A stretch of 64,000 bases of DNA from Litorimonas sp963972195 (GTDB lineage: Bacteria; Pseudomonadota; Alphaproteobacteria; Caulobacterales; Maricaulaceae), in NCBI GenBank assembly GCA_963972195.1, contig CAXATH010000004.1, positions 186,001-250,000 on the forward strand, written 5' to 3'. Under the pieces are notes generated by a model, which was not told the DNA's origin, searched no databases, and worked only from the letters and a program-made list of their open reading frames with translations. This document shows, piece after piece, positions 8,201-15,252 of this stretch. The position numbers and the translations under genes are program-made. Position 1 is the first letter of the stretch; each line of letters starts with the position of its first letter.

Positions 8201-9322
8201 GTGACTTATATCGCGTCTCTACGCCTTTCAGATTTTCGCAATTATAGTTCGCTGGATATCAATTTCGGGCCGGAACCTGTTGTTCTTTATGGCCCGAATG
8301 GATCAGGCAAAACCAATCTCCTTGAAGCCCTTTCTTTTCTCTCTCCGGGACGCGGTCTGCGGCGCGCCAAAGTCAGCGATATCGCCCGCCGAACGGACAC
8401 CGGGCAGGCCCCGGCCTGGGGTCTGAATGTCACCCTCCCGGATGAGACCCGTATCAGTGTCGGTCAAATCCCCGAACATCCCGGACGGCGCGTCCTTCGT
8501 TTAGACGGCAGCCAAGCGACAGGGACTCAGCTTGCGGAGTTACTCAATCTAATGTGGCTGACGCCGGCACAAGACCGGCTTTTTACCGGCCCGGCTGGAG
8601 ATCGCCGAAAGTTTCTCGACAGATTCGCCATGGCTCATAAGTCCGAACATGGGCTGACAAGTTCTCGCTATGAGAAAGCCCGTTCGGAACGCAACCGCCT
8701 GCTCTCTGACCAAATCAATGACCCGCGCTGGTTTGATGCTTTGGAGACGGATCTTGCCTATCACGGCGCGCGAATTGCTGAGGCCCGCGCTATAACTCTG
8801 ACAGCGCTTCGCGATGAAATTGCGGCGCGTGACTCCGTCTTTCCGAAGGCCGGATTGTCACTAGACGGAGACTATGAAACGGCAATTCTGGAAGGGCAAA
8901 ATGTTGAGGGGGTAGAAGAAAGTCTTCGGCGAGCCCTGCGAGATGGGCGAAGTCTCGCTCAACGGGCCGGGCGTACTTTGATAGGGCCGCACAGATCGGA
9001 CTTAAAAGTAACGCATATTGCCAAATCCATGCCCGCCGAAGACTGCTCTACTGGAGAACAAAAGGCTTTGTTGATTGGGTTGATGCTGGCACAGGCGCGC
9101 TCCAAGCAATCGGACATACAGAAAATCCGCAAACCGATATTGCTTCTGGATGAAGTCGCGGCCCATTTGGATGAAGGCCGCCGCGCCGCCTTAATAGAGG
9201 AACTTATCGCCCTAGAGACGCAACTCTTTATGACCGGAACGGATCGTCACTTGTTTGAAGCGTTTAAGGGACGCGCCCAATTGTTCGAGGTCTCCTCTGG
9301 CGAGGTCGAAAGAAATCCGTAA
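8201..9322 (+). CDS. recF: DNA replication and repair protein RecF
   Basis: ABC-type SMC-like ATPase that helps load RecA at single-strand gaps. Walker A GPNGSGKTNLLEA (about residues 31-43), signature CSTGEQKALLIGL (about 283-295) and Walker B ILLLDEVAAHLDE (about 311-323) are all present. It starts at GTG (8201), giving MTYIASLRLSDFRNY as usual for the family, with AGGTGA immediately upstream. The length of 373 residues is typical. It is probably cotranscribed with dnaN. Confidence 0.97.
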   Translation: MTYIASLRLSDFRNYSSLDINFGPEPVVLYGPNGSGKTNLLEALSFLSPGRGLRRAKVSDIARRTDTGQAPAWGLNVTLPDETRISVGQIPEHPGRRVLRLDGSQATGTQLAELLNLMWLTPAQDRLFTGPAGDRRKFLDRFAMAHKSEHGLTSSRYEKARSERNRLLSDQINDPRWFDALETDLAYHGARIAEARAITLTALRDEIAARDSVFPKAGLSLDGDYETAILEGQNVEGVEESLRRALRDGRSLAQRAGRTLIGPHRSDLKVTHIAKSMPAEDCSTGEQKALLIGLMLAQARSKQSDIQKIRKPILLLDEVAAHLDEGRRAALIEELIALETQLFMTGTDRHLFEAFKGRAQLFEVSSGEVERNP

Positions 9323-9336
9323 TTTTCAAAATAAAA

Positions 9337-9364
9337 TGCCCTGACACGCAAGCGCGGCAGGGCA
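9337..9364. terminator. Possible bidirectional terminator between recF and ubiH
   Basis: Inverted repeat TGCCCTG (9337-9343) / CAGGGCA (9358-9364) with a 14-nt loop, between two convergent genes. An AT-rich run on the left side could act as a T-rich tail for the minus strand; the right side lacks Ts. Modest support. Confidence 0.4.
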
Positions 9365-9444
9365 GAAACATCGGAACGGGGCGCGTTGCCCGATGCTAGC
9401 CTATTTACGTGCGATACCGGAAAAGGATGCAACAGAAACTGTAT

Positions 9445-10671
9445 TTATTTTCCCAAAAGCTCAGGCAGCTCACCCAAATCACCCGCCGCTTCTCGCATAA
9501 TCAAGTCTTTGAGGCCCTCGGAGCCATTTACGGCGCTGAGCCCCAATCGCCGAATGTGACCTAACGCATTGCTAAAGGGGCGGCGTAAGGGGGATTTAGA
9601 CGGGTTGAATAAGTAGGACAATCCGTCCGTCGCGGCCGCAAGCGCTGTTACGTCACTCCGTCGCCAATCCTGATAATTGCCTAATATCGCCCCGCCAATA
9701 TCCTGCCCGGTTCCCCGTGCGGACTTCAAAACATCATGCAAAGTCGCCGCGTCGCGTAGGCCCAAATTAAGTCCCTGGCCCGCCAGCGGATGAATGACGT
9801 GAGCCGCGTCCCCAACCAGAACCAGGCGTGTCGAGACATAGTTCTGCGCAAGTTGTAGATGAAGCGGATAGCTCTGACGCGGGGCACTCAAAGACAGCTC
9901 ACCGAGATGGTCGCCAATACGCAAAGTCAGCTCTGTCAGAAAGTCGGCGTCGGAAATGGCAATTGCCGCTTTCACGGCCGCACTCTTATCACTCCAGACA
10001 ATCTGGCTACGCTGACCCGTGAGCGGCAAAACCGCCAACGGTCCGCCCGGCAAAAACCGCTGCAAAGCCAATCCGTCATGCGGGAGGCTATGGGAGATAG
10101 TGGTGACTAGGGCGCTTTGTCCGTAATGTCGCCCATCTGTGACGATGCCTGCGCCGTCCCGGATTCCCGACTTCGCGCCGTCCGCGGCAATGAGGAGTTT
10201 CGCTGAAACGCTTTTACCGTCAACTTCCGCCGTTACGCCGGAAATAGTGTGAGTGACATTTTTTACCTGCGCCGGTGAGATTATATCTATTTGATCGGCT
10301 GATTTAAGCCTCTCTTGCAAGGCTAAATAAAGCTGCTTGTTCTCAATCATCTGAGCGGTATCGGACTCAGAGACTTCCCGCCCGAAATGCAATCGCCAAA
10401 CCGGGCTGTCTCCGACTTTTCCGTCGGTAATCAGCATGTCATTCATTGGTTGCAAGTGAGCTGAGAGTTTCAATCCGATCCGATTCAGAAACCGAAGCGA
10501 GGAAGCTGACAAAGCAGACGCGCGGCCGTCTTCCTGCCCTGCGTCGCCGGATAAAATATCGCGCCCATCCGCCAGAGCAATTTTCAGACCGTCAAGTTTT
10601 GCACAGGCCAATGCCGTCACCTGGCCAACCAGGCCGCCCCCGACAATCAATATATCATATTCATTTTTCAC
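9445..10671 (-). CDS. UbiH/UbiF/COQ6-family FAD-dependent hydroxylase
   Basis: Flavoprotein monooxygenase that hydroxylates the aromatic ring of ubiquinone precursors. The 408-residue product has the N-terminal dinucleotide fold GGGLVGQVTALACA (residues 10-23), the middle DG-type motif AADGAKSGIR, and the family GD motif LVGDAAHVIHPLAGQGLNLG (about 288-307) that contacts FAD and marks the UbiH family. Which ring position it acts on (UbiH, UbiF, UbiI or UbiL) cannot be decided from sequence. It is divergent from xth; the two starts are about 100 bp apart. It ends convergent to recF. Confidence 0.9.
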   Translation of the reverse strand: MKNEYDILIVGGGLVGQVTALACAKLDGLKIALADGRDILSGDAGQEDGRASALSASSLRFLNRIGLKLSAHLQPMNDMLITDGKVGDSPVWRLHFGREVSESDTAQMIENKQLYLALQERLKSADQIDIISPAQVKNVTHTISGVTAEVDGKSVSAKLLIAADGAKSGIRDGAGIVTDGRHYGQSALVTTISHSLPHDGLALQRFLPGGPLAVLPLTGQRSQIVWSDKSAAVKAAIAISDADFLTELTLRIGDHLGELSLSAPRQSYPLHLQLAQNYVSTRLVLVGDAAHVIHPLAGQGLNLGLRDAATLHDVLKSARGTGQDIGGAILGNYQDWRRSDVTALAAATDGLSYLFNPSKSPLRRPFSNALGHIRRLGLSAVNGSEGLKDLIMREAAGDLGELPELLGK

Positions 10672-10767
10672 AGGATGGAACTTAACATGAAAACAGTTGG
10701 GAAACAGGGCCTAAAATTGCGGCATTTAGGGTTACAATTACGCCCTGAACCCCCTATCCATATCCTT

Positions 10768-11607
10768 ATGAAAATAAAACTCGCCAGCTGGAATATTAAC
10801 TCCGTTCGTCTCCGGATTGATCAAGTCATCCGTTTTTTAGAGGAACAGAAACCGGATATACTCGGCCTTCAGGAAATCAAATGTCAGGAAGAGCAATTTC
10901 CTTTCGAGGCGTTCAAAGAAGCCGGTTATCCTTATATCGAAGTGTCCGGACAAAAGGGTTATCACGGCGCGGCGACAGTCTCCCGCCTACCCATGGAGCG
11001 CCTGCCGACGAGTTTTTGTCCGCTGGACCATGCCCGGCATGTCAGCACGCTTGTTATTGCCAAAGGCGAAAATTGCGATCAGGATTTTGAATTCCATAAT
11101 TTCTATATTCCCGCCGGCGGAGATATCGCCGACCCGGAAATAAATGATAAGTTTCAGCACAAGCTTGATTTTCTGGAGACCATGCGCGTTTATTTCATCG
11201 AACGCTTTGCCAAGGGCGATAACCAGCAGGTCCTGGTCGGGGATTTTAATATCGCGCCGCATGAAAATGACGTTTGGAGCCACAAACAACTTTTGAAAGT
11301 TGTCAGCCATACCCCAATGGAAGTTGAGACTTTGGCTACGCTTCAAGCGACGCATGACTTCACGGATACGGCGCGGCTGTTTCGCGAAGACGACGAAAAA
11401 CTCTATAGCTGGTGGTCTTATCGCGCGCGGGACGTGATGAAATCAAACCGGGGCCGACGCCTTGACCACATCTGGGTGAGCCCAGCACTCAAACCCTGCG
11501 TTGAAGCGGTGGGTCGAGAGGGGTACGAAATCCACACGCCTTGTCGTATTTGGGAAAAACCCTCCGACCACGTGCCGATTACGCAGGTCATGGATTTAAC
11601 AGATTAG
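10768..11607 (+). CDS. xth: Exodeoxyribonuclease III
   Basis: Mg-dependent AP endonuclease and 3'-5' exonuclease of base-excision repair. From ATG 10768 the product has 279 residues and begins MKIKLASWNINSVRLR, the canonical N-terminus. Catalytic elements are LGLQEIKCQ (Glu), GDFNIAPHENDVW (Asp/Asn), GRRLDHIWVS and the final SDHVPI (His). The frame stays open upstream to 10675, but those residues do not resemble the family. There is no good Shine-Dalgarno before 10768, so initiation may be leaderless or weak. The 3' end overlaps that of the convergent YhhN gene by 4 bp. Confidence 0.95.
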   Translation: MKIKLASWNINSVRLRIDQVIRFLEEQKPDILGLQEIKCQEEQFPFEAFKEAGYPYIEVSGQKGYHGAATVSRLPMERLPTSFCPLDHARHVSTLVIAKGENCDQDFEFHNFYIPAGGDIADPEINDKFQHKLDFLETMRVYFIERFAKGDNQQVLVGDFNIAPHENDVWSHKQLLKVVSHTPMEVETLATLQATHDFTDTARLFREDDEKLYSWWSYRARDVMKSNRGRRLDHIWVSPALKPCVEAVGREGYEIHTPCRIWEKPSDHVPITQVMDLTD

Positions 11608-12248
11608 GCCTGCAAGACACTGAGCGCGAAGAGTGCTTGGGCTCCAAAATAAAGCGGCGTTATCACCCAGGCATTTTTTGGGCTTGGCGCCACGAAACGG
11701 TCGCGCGCGACGAATATATCTGAAATCGCAAAGAATATGGCGCCCGCCACCATAAAGAGGTGCGGACCTTCCATATCAGTTTGAAACGCGCGAACAAGCA
11801 TCAAGGAGATGATGAACGTATAAACCCCTACGGGCCAAAGCATATCCTTCGGTAAGTCCTTTTTGAGAGACCTAAACACACTCCAGCCGACGGCTAAGCC
11901 TAGGAACGTCGTCAAAGTAAAAACCATGAAAGACATTTCGGGACGAAGAATCTGTCCCGCAGCCAAGATGTAAGAAATATGGCCAATCGCAAAAGCCAGC
12001 ATACCTAAACGGAAAATGGCTTTACTGTTACGGGAAAGAAGAAATAGATCGCCGAATGCGCAGGCAATAAGTCCGGCGAAAATATTTCGCCCATAGCCAG
12101 ACTCCAGCGCGCCGAAGTTCAGAGCCAAGAGAAGGAAGCCCATCGCCGCCAAAGGTTTTAATACAATTTGAGCGGATCTCTTTTCCCTAAGCTCTGCAAA
12201 AAGCAGAGCGAAAACGAACGCGGCATATACCCCGAGGAGCAAAACCAA
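11604..12248 (-). CDS. YhhN/TMEM86-family membrane protein (lysoplasmalogenase-like)
   Basis: A polytopic inner-membrane protein of 214 residues with about seven or eight hydrophobic helices. The pattern LKPLAAMGFLLLAL, ACAFGDLFLLSRN and FAIGHISYILAAG matches the YhhN family, whose animal member TMEM86 hydrolyses lysoplasmalogens. The two conserved acidic positions (GD in CAFGDLFL and the later SDIFVARDRF) are present. The bacterial substrate is uncertain. Its start abuts the stop of the response regulator gene with no gap, so the two are very likely translated from one message. Confidence 0.8.
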   Translation of the reverse strand: MVLLLGVYAAFVFALLFAELREKRSAQIVLKPLAAMGFLLLALNFGALESGYGRNIFAGLIACAFGDLFLLSRNSKAIFRLGMLAFAIGHISYILAAGQILRPEMSFMVFTLTTFLGLAVGWSVFRSLKKDLPKDMLWPVGVYTFIISLMLVRAFQTDMEGPHLFMVAGAIFFAISDIFVARDRFVAPSPKNAWVITPLYFGAQALFALSVLQA

Positions 12249-12956
12249 TTAGTCCAAAGCCAGCCGATAGCCGCCTGGTTCTGTCATGAGCAAGGTCGCC
12301 ACGCCTTTCTCAGGCTCGATTTTCTGGCGTAAGCGGTAAACATGGGTTTCCAGCGTATGCGTCGTGACACCGGAGTTATACCCCCAAACTTCTTCCAACA
12401 GCTCTTCGCGCGCAACAGGCTTTCCGCCCGCGCGGTAAAGATATTTCAGAATATTAGTTTCTTTTTCAGTCAGGCGAATATCGCGCACCGGGCGCGCGCC
12501 TTCCTCTTGTGGCGGGGTCAGGCGTTTGAAGGCTGGCTTGAAGGCATAAGGCCCAATCTGGAAAATGGCTTCTTCGCTTTGCTCAAAGCTTCGCAGATGC
12601 GCGCGCAAACGGGCAAGCAGGACAGAAAACCGAAACGGTTTGGTGACATAATCATTCGCTCCGGAATTCAGGCCCAGAATTTCGTTCATTTCGCCGTCAT
12701 TTCCGGTCAGCATGACAATAGGCGCCGCGACGCCGGCCTTTCGCATCAACTCGCAGGCCTCGGTGCCCAGCATGTCCGGAAGATCCACGTCCAGAACGAT
12801 CAAATCAAATGTCTGGTTTTTCGCGGTTTTGATACCGTCTGTCGCGGTGCCAACATCAACGGTTTCAAATTCATCATAGACAGCGAATTGATCTACCAAT
12901 TCGGCCCGTAGAGTTTCATCATCATCGACCAGTAGAAGTCTTTTTTTCACAGCCAT
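12249..12956 (-). CDS. OmpR-family response regulator, CenR-like
   Basis: Receiver domain (residues 1-120; acidic pair in LLLVDDDE, phospho-Asp in DLIVLDVDLPD, Thr in VMLTGND, Lys in DYVTKPF) joined to a winged-helix DNA-binding domain (about 140-235; RLTEKETNILKYL, THTLETHVYRLRQKIEP, GGYRL). No histidine kinase is adjacent. Close linkage to xth and the general sequence suggest CenR, an essential cell-envelope regulator in alphaproteobacteria; that identity is inferred from context and similarity as remembered, not tested. It is followed without a gap by the YhhN gene and is divergent from the YkuD gene across 111 bp. Confidence 0.85.
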   Translation of the reverse strand: MAVKKRLLLVDDDETLRAELVDQFAVYDEFETVDVGTATDGIKTAKNQTFDLIVLDVDLPDMLGTEACELMRKAGVAAPIVMLTGNDGEMNEILGLNSGANDYVTKPFRFSVLLARLRAHLRSFEQSEEAIFQIGPYAFKPAFKRLTPPQEEGARPVRDIRLTEKETNILKYLYRAGGKPVAREELLEEVWGYNSGVTTHTLETHVYRLRQKIEPEKGVATLLMTEPGGYRLALD

Positions 12957-13067
12957 AATAGTCGTCCTTTAGCGGAAATTCTCAAGTTTTGGCGTGTTTT
13001 ATTCCCTCAACAGCCTTAAAGCTAATCGCGGTTCATACAAGTGACATCACAAAAAAGAGAGGCGTGC

Positions 13068-13598
13068 ATGAGTCAAAAACCCGAATTACGAATTAATTGC
13101 GCCTCGGAAACAGCTACTATTGGCGAGCTTGTCCTGCCTTGCCGCATTGGAAAAGGCGGCTTTATTGACGGCGCAGAGGGCCGAGAAGGAGATGCGAAAA
13201 CGCCTCTTGGACTCTATCACTTACGCTGGGGGTTCTATCGGGCAGACAAGCTGCCTGAGCCGCCCTGTCATTCAAAGAACCCCCTGACATGGCGAGCAAC
13301 CGATAAAAGAGATGGTTGGAGCGACGCAGAAACCGACCCGGCCTATAACCGCTTTATACGCCTACCGCACTCCGCAAGTCACGAAGCCCTTTGGCGCGAA
13401 GATGGCGCCTATGATATTGTTTTGATCATAAGCCATAATGACAGCCCGCCGACCGCCGGCTTGGGCAGCGCCGTCTTCCTTCATATCGCACAGCCGGATG
13501 ACCGGCGGACTTTGGGCTGCATTGCATTTGCTCCGGAAGACATGACGCGCCTCCTGCCGCATCTGCAGCAAGACATGGCGGTCAGGCTTTATGAATAA
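13068..13598 (+). CDS. YkuD-family (L,D-transpeptidase-like) protein without signal peptide
   Basis: A 176-residue protein with a YkuD-like catalytic layout: GFIDGAEGREGDAKTPLGLY near residue 30, a middle histidine segment (IISHNDSPP), GSAVFLHIA, and the nucleophile region TLGCIAFAPEDM with Cys. YkuD enzymes make 3-3 peptidoglycan crosslinks or attach lipoproteins and normally act in the periplasm. No signal peptide is visible from ATG 13068 or from the open frame upstream to 13041, which is odd. The start has AGAGAGGCG upstream. It overlaps yggS tail-to-tail by 10 bp. Confidence 0.8.
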   Translation: MSQKPELRINCASETATIGELVLPCRIGKGGFIDGAEGREGDAKTPLGLYHLRWGFYRADKLPEPPCHSKNPLTWRATDKRDGWSDAETDPAYNRFIRLPHSASHEALWREDGAYDIVLIISHNDSPPTAGLGSAVFLHIAQPDDRRTLGCIAFAPEDMTRLLPHLQQDMAVRLYE

Positions 13599-14293
13599 TC
13601 GCGCTCGCCGAATAAGGCCGATCCGACGCGCACGGACGTGGCGCCAAGTTCAATAGCCGTTTCGAAATCGGCGCTCATCCCCATGGAAAGCTTTTCAACT
13701 CCAACATCCGCGGCCAATTTCTTGAGCAGCCAGAAATGCGGTGACGGCGCTTCTTTCAAGGGGGGAATACACATTAACCCTTCGGGTGTCAGATCATATT
13801 CCTCTCTCATTTTTTTGATGAAAGCCGGAAGGTCTTCAGGTGAAAGGCCCGATTTTTGCGGCTCCTCCCCTGTGTTCACCTGCACATAAAGACGCGGGAA
13901 ATTGCTGGATGTCTCTTTCGCCTTGGCTAGTGTTTTAAGGAGTTTTTCGCGGTCCACCGTTTCAATCACGTCAAACAGATCGACAGCGTCCTGGGTTTTA
14001 TTGCTTTGTAGAGGTCCGACCAAACGTAGTTCCAGCCCATTCCGTTGGGACTGGAATGTGTCTCCCCAGCGGGTCTGCGCTTCCTGCACCCGGTTTTCGC
14101 CAAAAATTTTCTGTCCGGTTTCGAGCATCGCTGCGATCCGCGCGTCAGGCTGCACCTTGCTGATCGCGACCAGGGCAATATCCTCGGCCGAGCGTCCTGC
14201 GCGCTTTGCCGCCTCGCCCATTCGGTTTAAAATCTCTTCCCGCTTGGACTTAATATTGGATGTGGTAGTATCGGCTGTGGTCGTATCTGGCAT
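13589..14293 (-). CDS. Pyridoxal phosphate homeostasis protein (YggS/PROSC family)
   Basis: A 234-residue PLP-binding protein of the fold-type III barrel family, thought to buffer free pyridoxal phosphate. The PLP lysine lies in VAISKVQP (about residue 47); IFGENRVQEA, LVGPLQSNKTQ, YVQVNTGEEPQKSG and LSMGMSADFETAIELGATSVRVGSALFG are all hallmark segments. Its ATG overlaps the ATG of the opposite-strand TenI-like gene through a shared CATG (14291-14294), so the pair must be driven from promoters lying inside each other's coding sequence. Confidence 0.94.
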   Translation of the reverse strand: MPDTTTADTTTSNIKSKREEILNRMGEAAKRAGRSAEDIALVAISKVQPDARIAAMLETGQKIFGENRVQEAQTRWGDTFQSQRNGLELRLVGPLQSNKTQDAVDLFDVIETVDREKLLKTLAKAKETSSNFPRLYVQVNTGEEPQKSGLSPEDLPAFIKKMREEYDLTPEGLMCIPPLKEAPSPHFWLLKKLAADVGVEKLSMGMSADFETAIELGATSVRVGSALFGERDYS

Positions 14294-14930
14294 GACATCC
14301 CCTTACGAAACCTGGCCGGGTTTGCAAAGCCATCCCTTGGGTCGGGAGGCGCTAAAAATTCGGCAGGCACACTCTAAACCCTGCCGCCTTTCACCGCTTA
14401 TCGCCCTGAGCGATCCGGTTCGAACGCCTGATATAATTAGCTGGGCCAAGGCCCTGCCGGAACATTGCGCGGTTATTTATCGGTTTGAAACGTTTGACGC
14501 CCAACTCGCCAAAGCGCTGCGGGAAATTACGAGGGCCAAATCCCAGCAATTTCTTATTCGCTCTGAATCCCATTCCGATTTTTCCGATGGTCAGCATTTT
14601 AAACGCAGCGCTGATCTCGGACGACTTACCAAAAAGCGAAGCGATCATCCCGGCGCTCTATTGACGCTGGCGGCGATAAAAGAGGGTCGCTATTCAGAGC
14701 CTCTGCCCGCTTTGGACGGATTACTGGTTTCCGCCATTTTTCCGAGCGAAAGTCCCAGTGCAGGAACGCCTATCGGGACTGACGCGTTAAGACAGAGAAC
14801 ACAAAAATGGGACGTCCCGATTTTTGCCCTGGGCGGAGTCACCGTTCAAACGGTTCCAGCCTTAATAGGTACGAATATTGCCGGAATTGCAGCTATCGGG
14901 GCCCTGAAGGAAGACAAAAATGGCCGATAA
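14292..14930 (+). CDS. TenI/ThiE-like TIM-barrel protein
   Basis: A 212-residue protein related to thiamine phosphate synthase. It has LIALSDPVRTPD near residue 37 and the C-terminal phosphate-loop strands SAIFPSESPSAGTPIG and PIFALGGVTVQTVPALIGTN, as in TenI (thiazole tautomerase) rather than bona fide ThiE. The usual ThiE GxGPxFxTxTK motif is not clear. Thus a role in thiamine salvage is possible but unproven. Start chosen at ATG 14292; the frame is open far upstream but that part is the antisense of yggS. It overlaps the next gene by 11 bp. Confidence 0.75.
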   Translation: MTSPYETWPGLQSHPLGREALKIRQAHSKPCRLSPLIALSDPVRTPDIISWAKALPEHCAVIYRFETFDAQLAKALREITRAKSQQFLIRSESHSDFSDGQHFKRSADLGRLTKKRSDHPGALLTLAAIKEGRYSEPLPALDGLLVSAIFPSESPSAGTPIGTDALRQRTQKWDVPIFALGGVTVQTVPALIGTNIAGIAAIGALKEDKNGR

Positions 14931-15243
14931 AGACATAGATATCACCAAAGAGGAAGGCGGCGACACAATTACGTTCAAAGCCACACTGCCGGACCACTCG
15001 GACGAGGCGGAATTGGTTTTATCCAATATTTCCGATAATCTTTACAATGCACATCATACGGGCGTTCCGAAATCGATGGGCGGCAAAGGCGTCGGGACCG
15101 CCCTTGTCAAAGCCATGTCTGAGGACGCCCGCGATCTAGGTTATAAGGTTGTGCCCGGCTGCCCCTTTGTGGAGGCGTGGTTCAAGCGGAAACCCAATTG
15201 GGCGAAAATGGCGGCGGCGGAGCCGGAGCTTTTCACAAAATAG
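14920..15243 (+). CDS. Small GNAT-like N-acetyltransferase (YjdJ type)
   Basis: A 107-residue single-domain protein of the short N-acetyltransferase type. The acetyl-CoA-binding stretch reads PKSMGGKGVGTALVKAMSEDAR (shortened family R/QxxGxG/A motif, about residues 51-70), followed by GYKVVPGCPFVEAWFKRKP, which matches the conserved C-P-F/Y-V-x-x-W/F-x-x-x-H/P block of small GNAT-like proteins. The target is unknown. Its ATG lies inside the last codons of the TenI-like gene, implying translational coupling. Confidence 0.85.
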   Translation: MADKDIDITKEEGGDTITFKATLPDHSDEAELVLSNISDNLYNAHHTGVPKSMGGKGVGTALVKAMSEDARDLGYKVVPGCPFVEAWFKRKPNWAKMAAAEPELFTK

Positions 15244-15252
15244 CTCGGGTTC

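Noticed and set aside
10675..10767. Upstream extension of exonuclease III
   Set aside because: Canonical MKIKLASWNINS begins at 10768; the extension is not family-like.
13902..14291. Upstream extension of the TenI-like gene
   Set aside because: The added residues are antisense of yggS and do not match the family; ATG 14292 gives the usual length.
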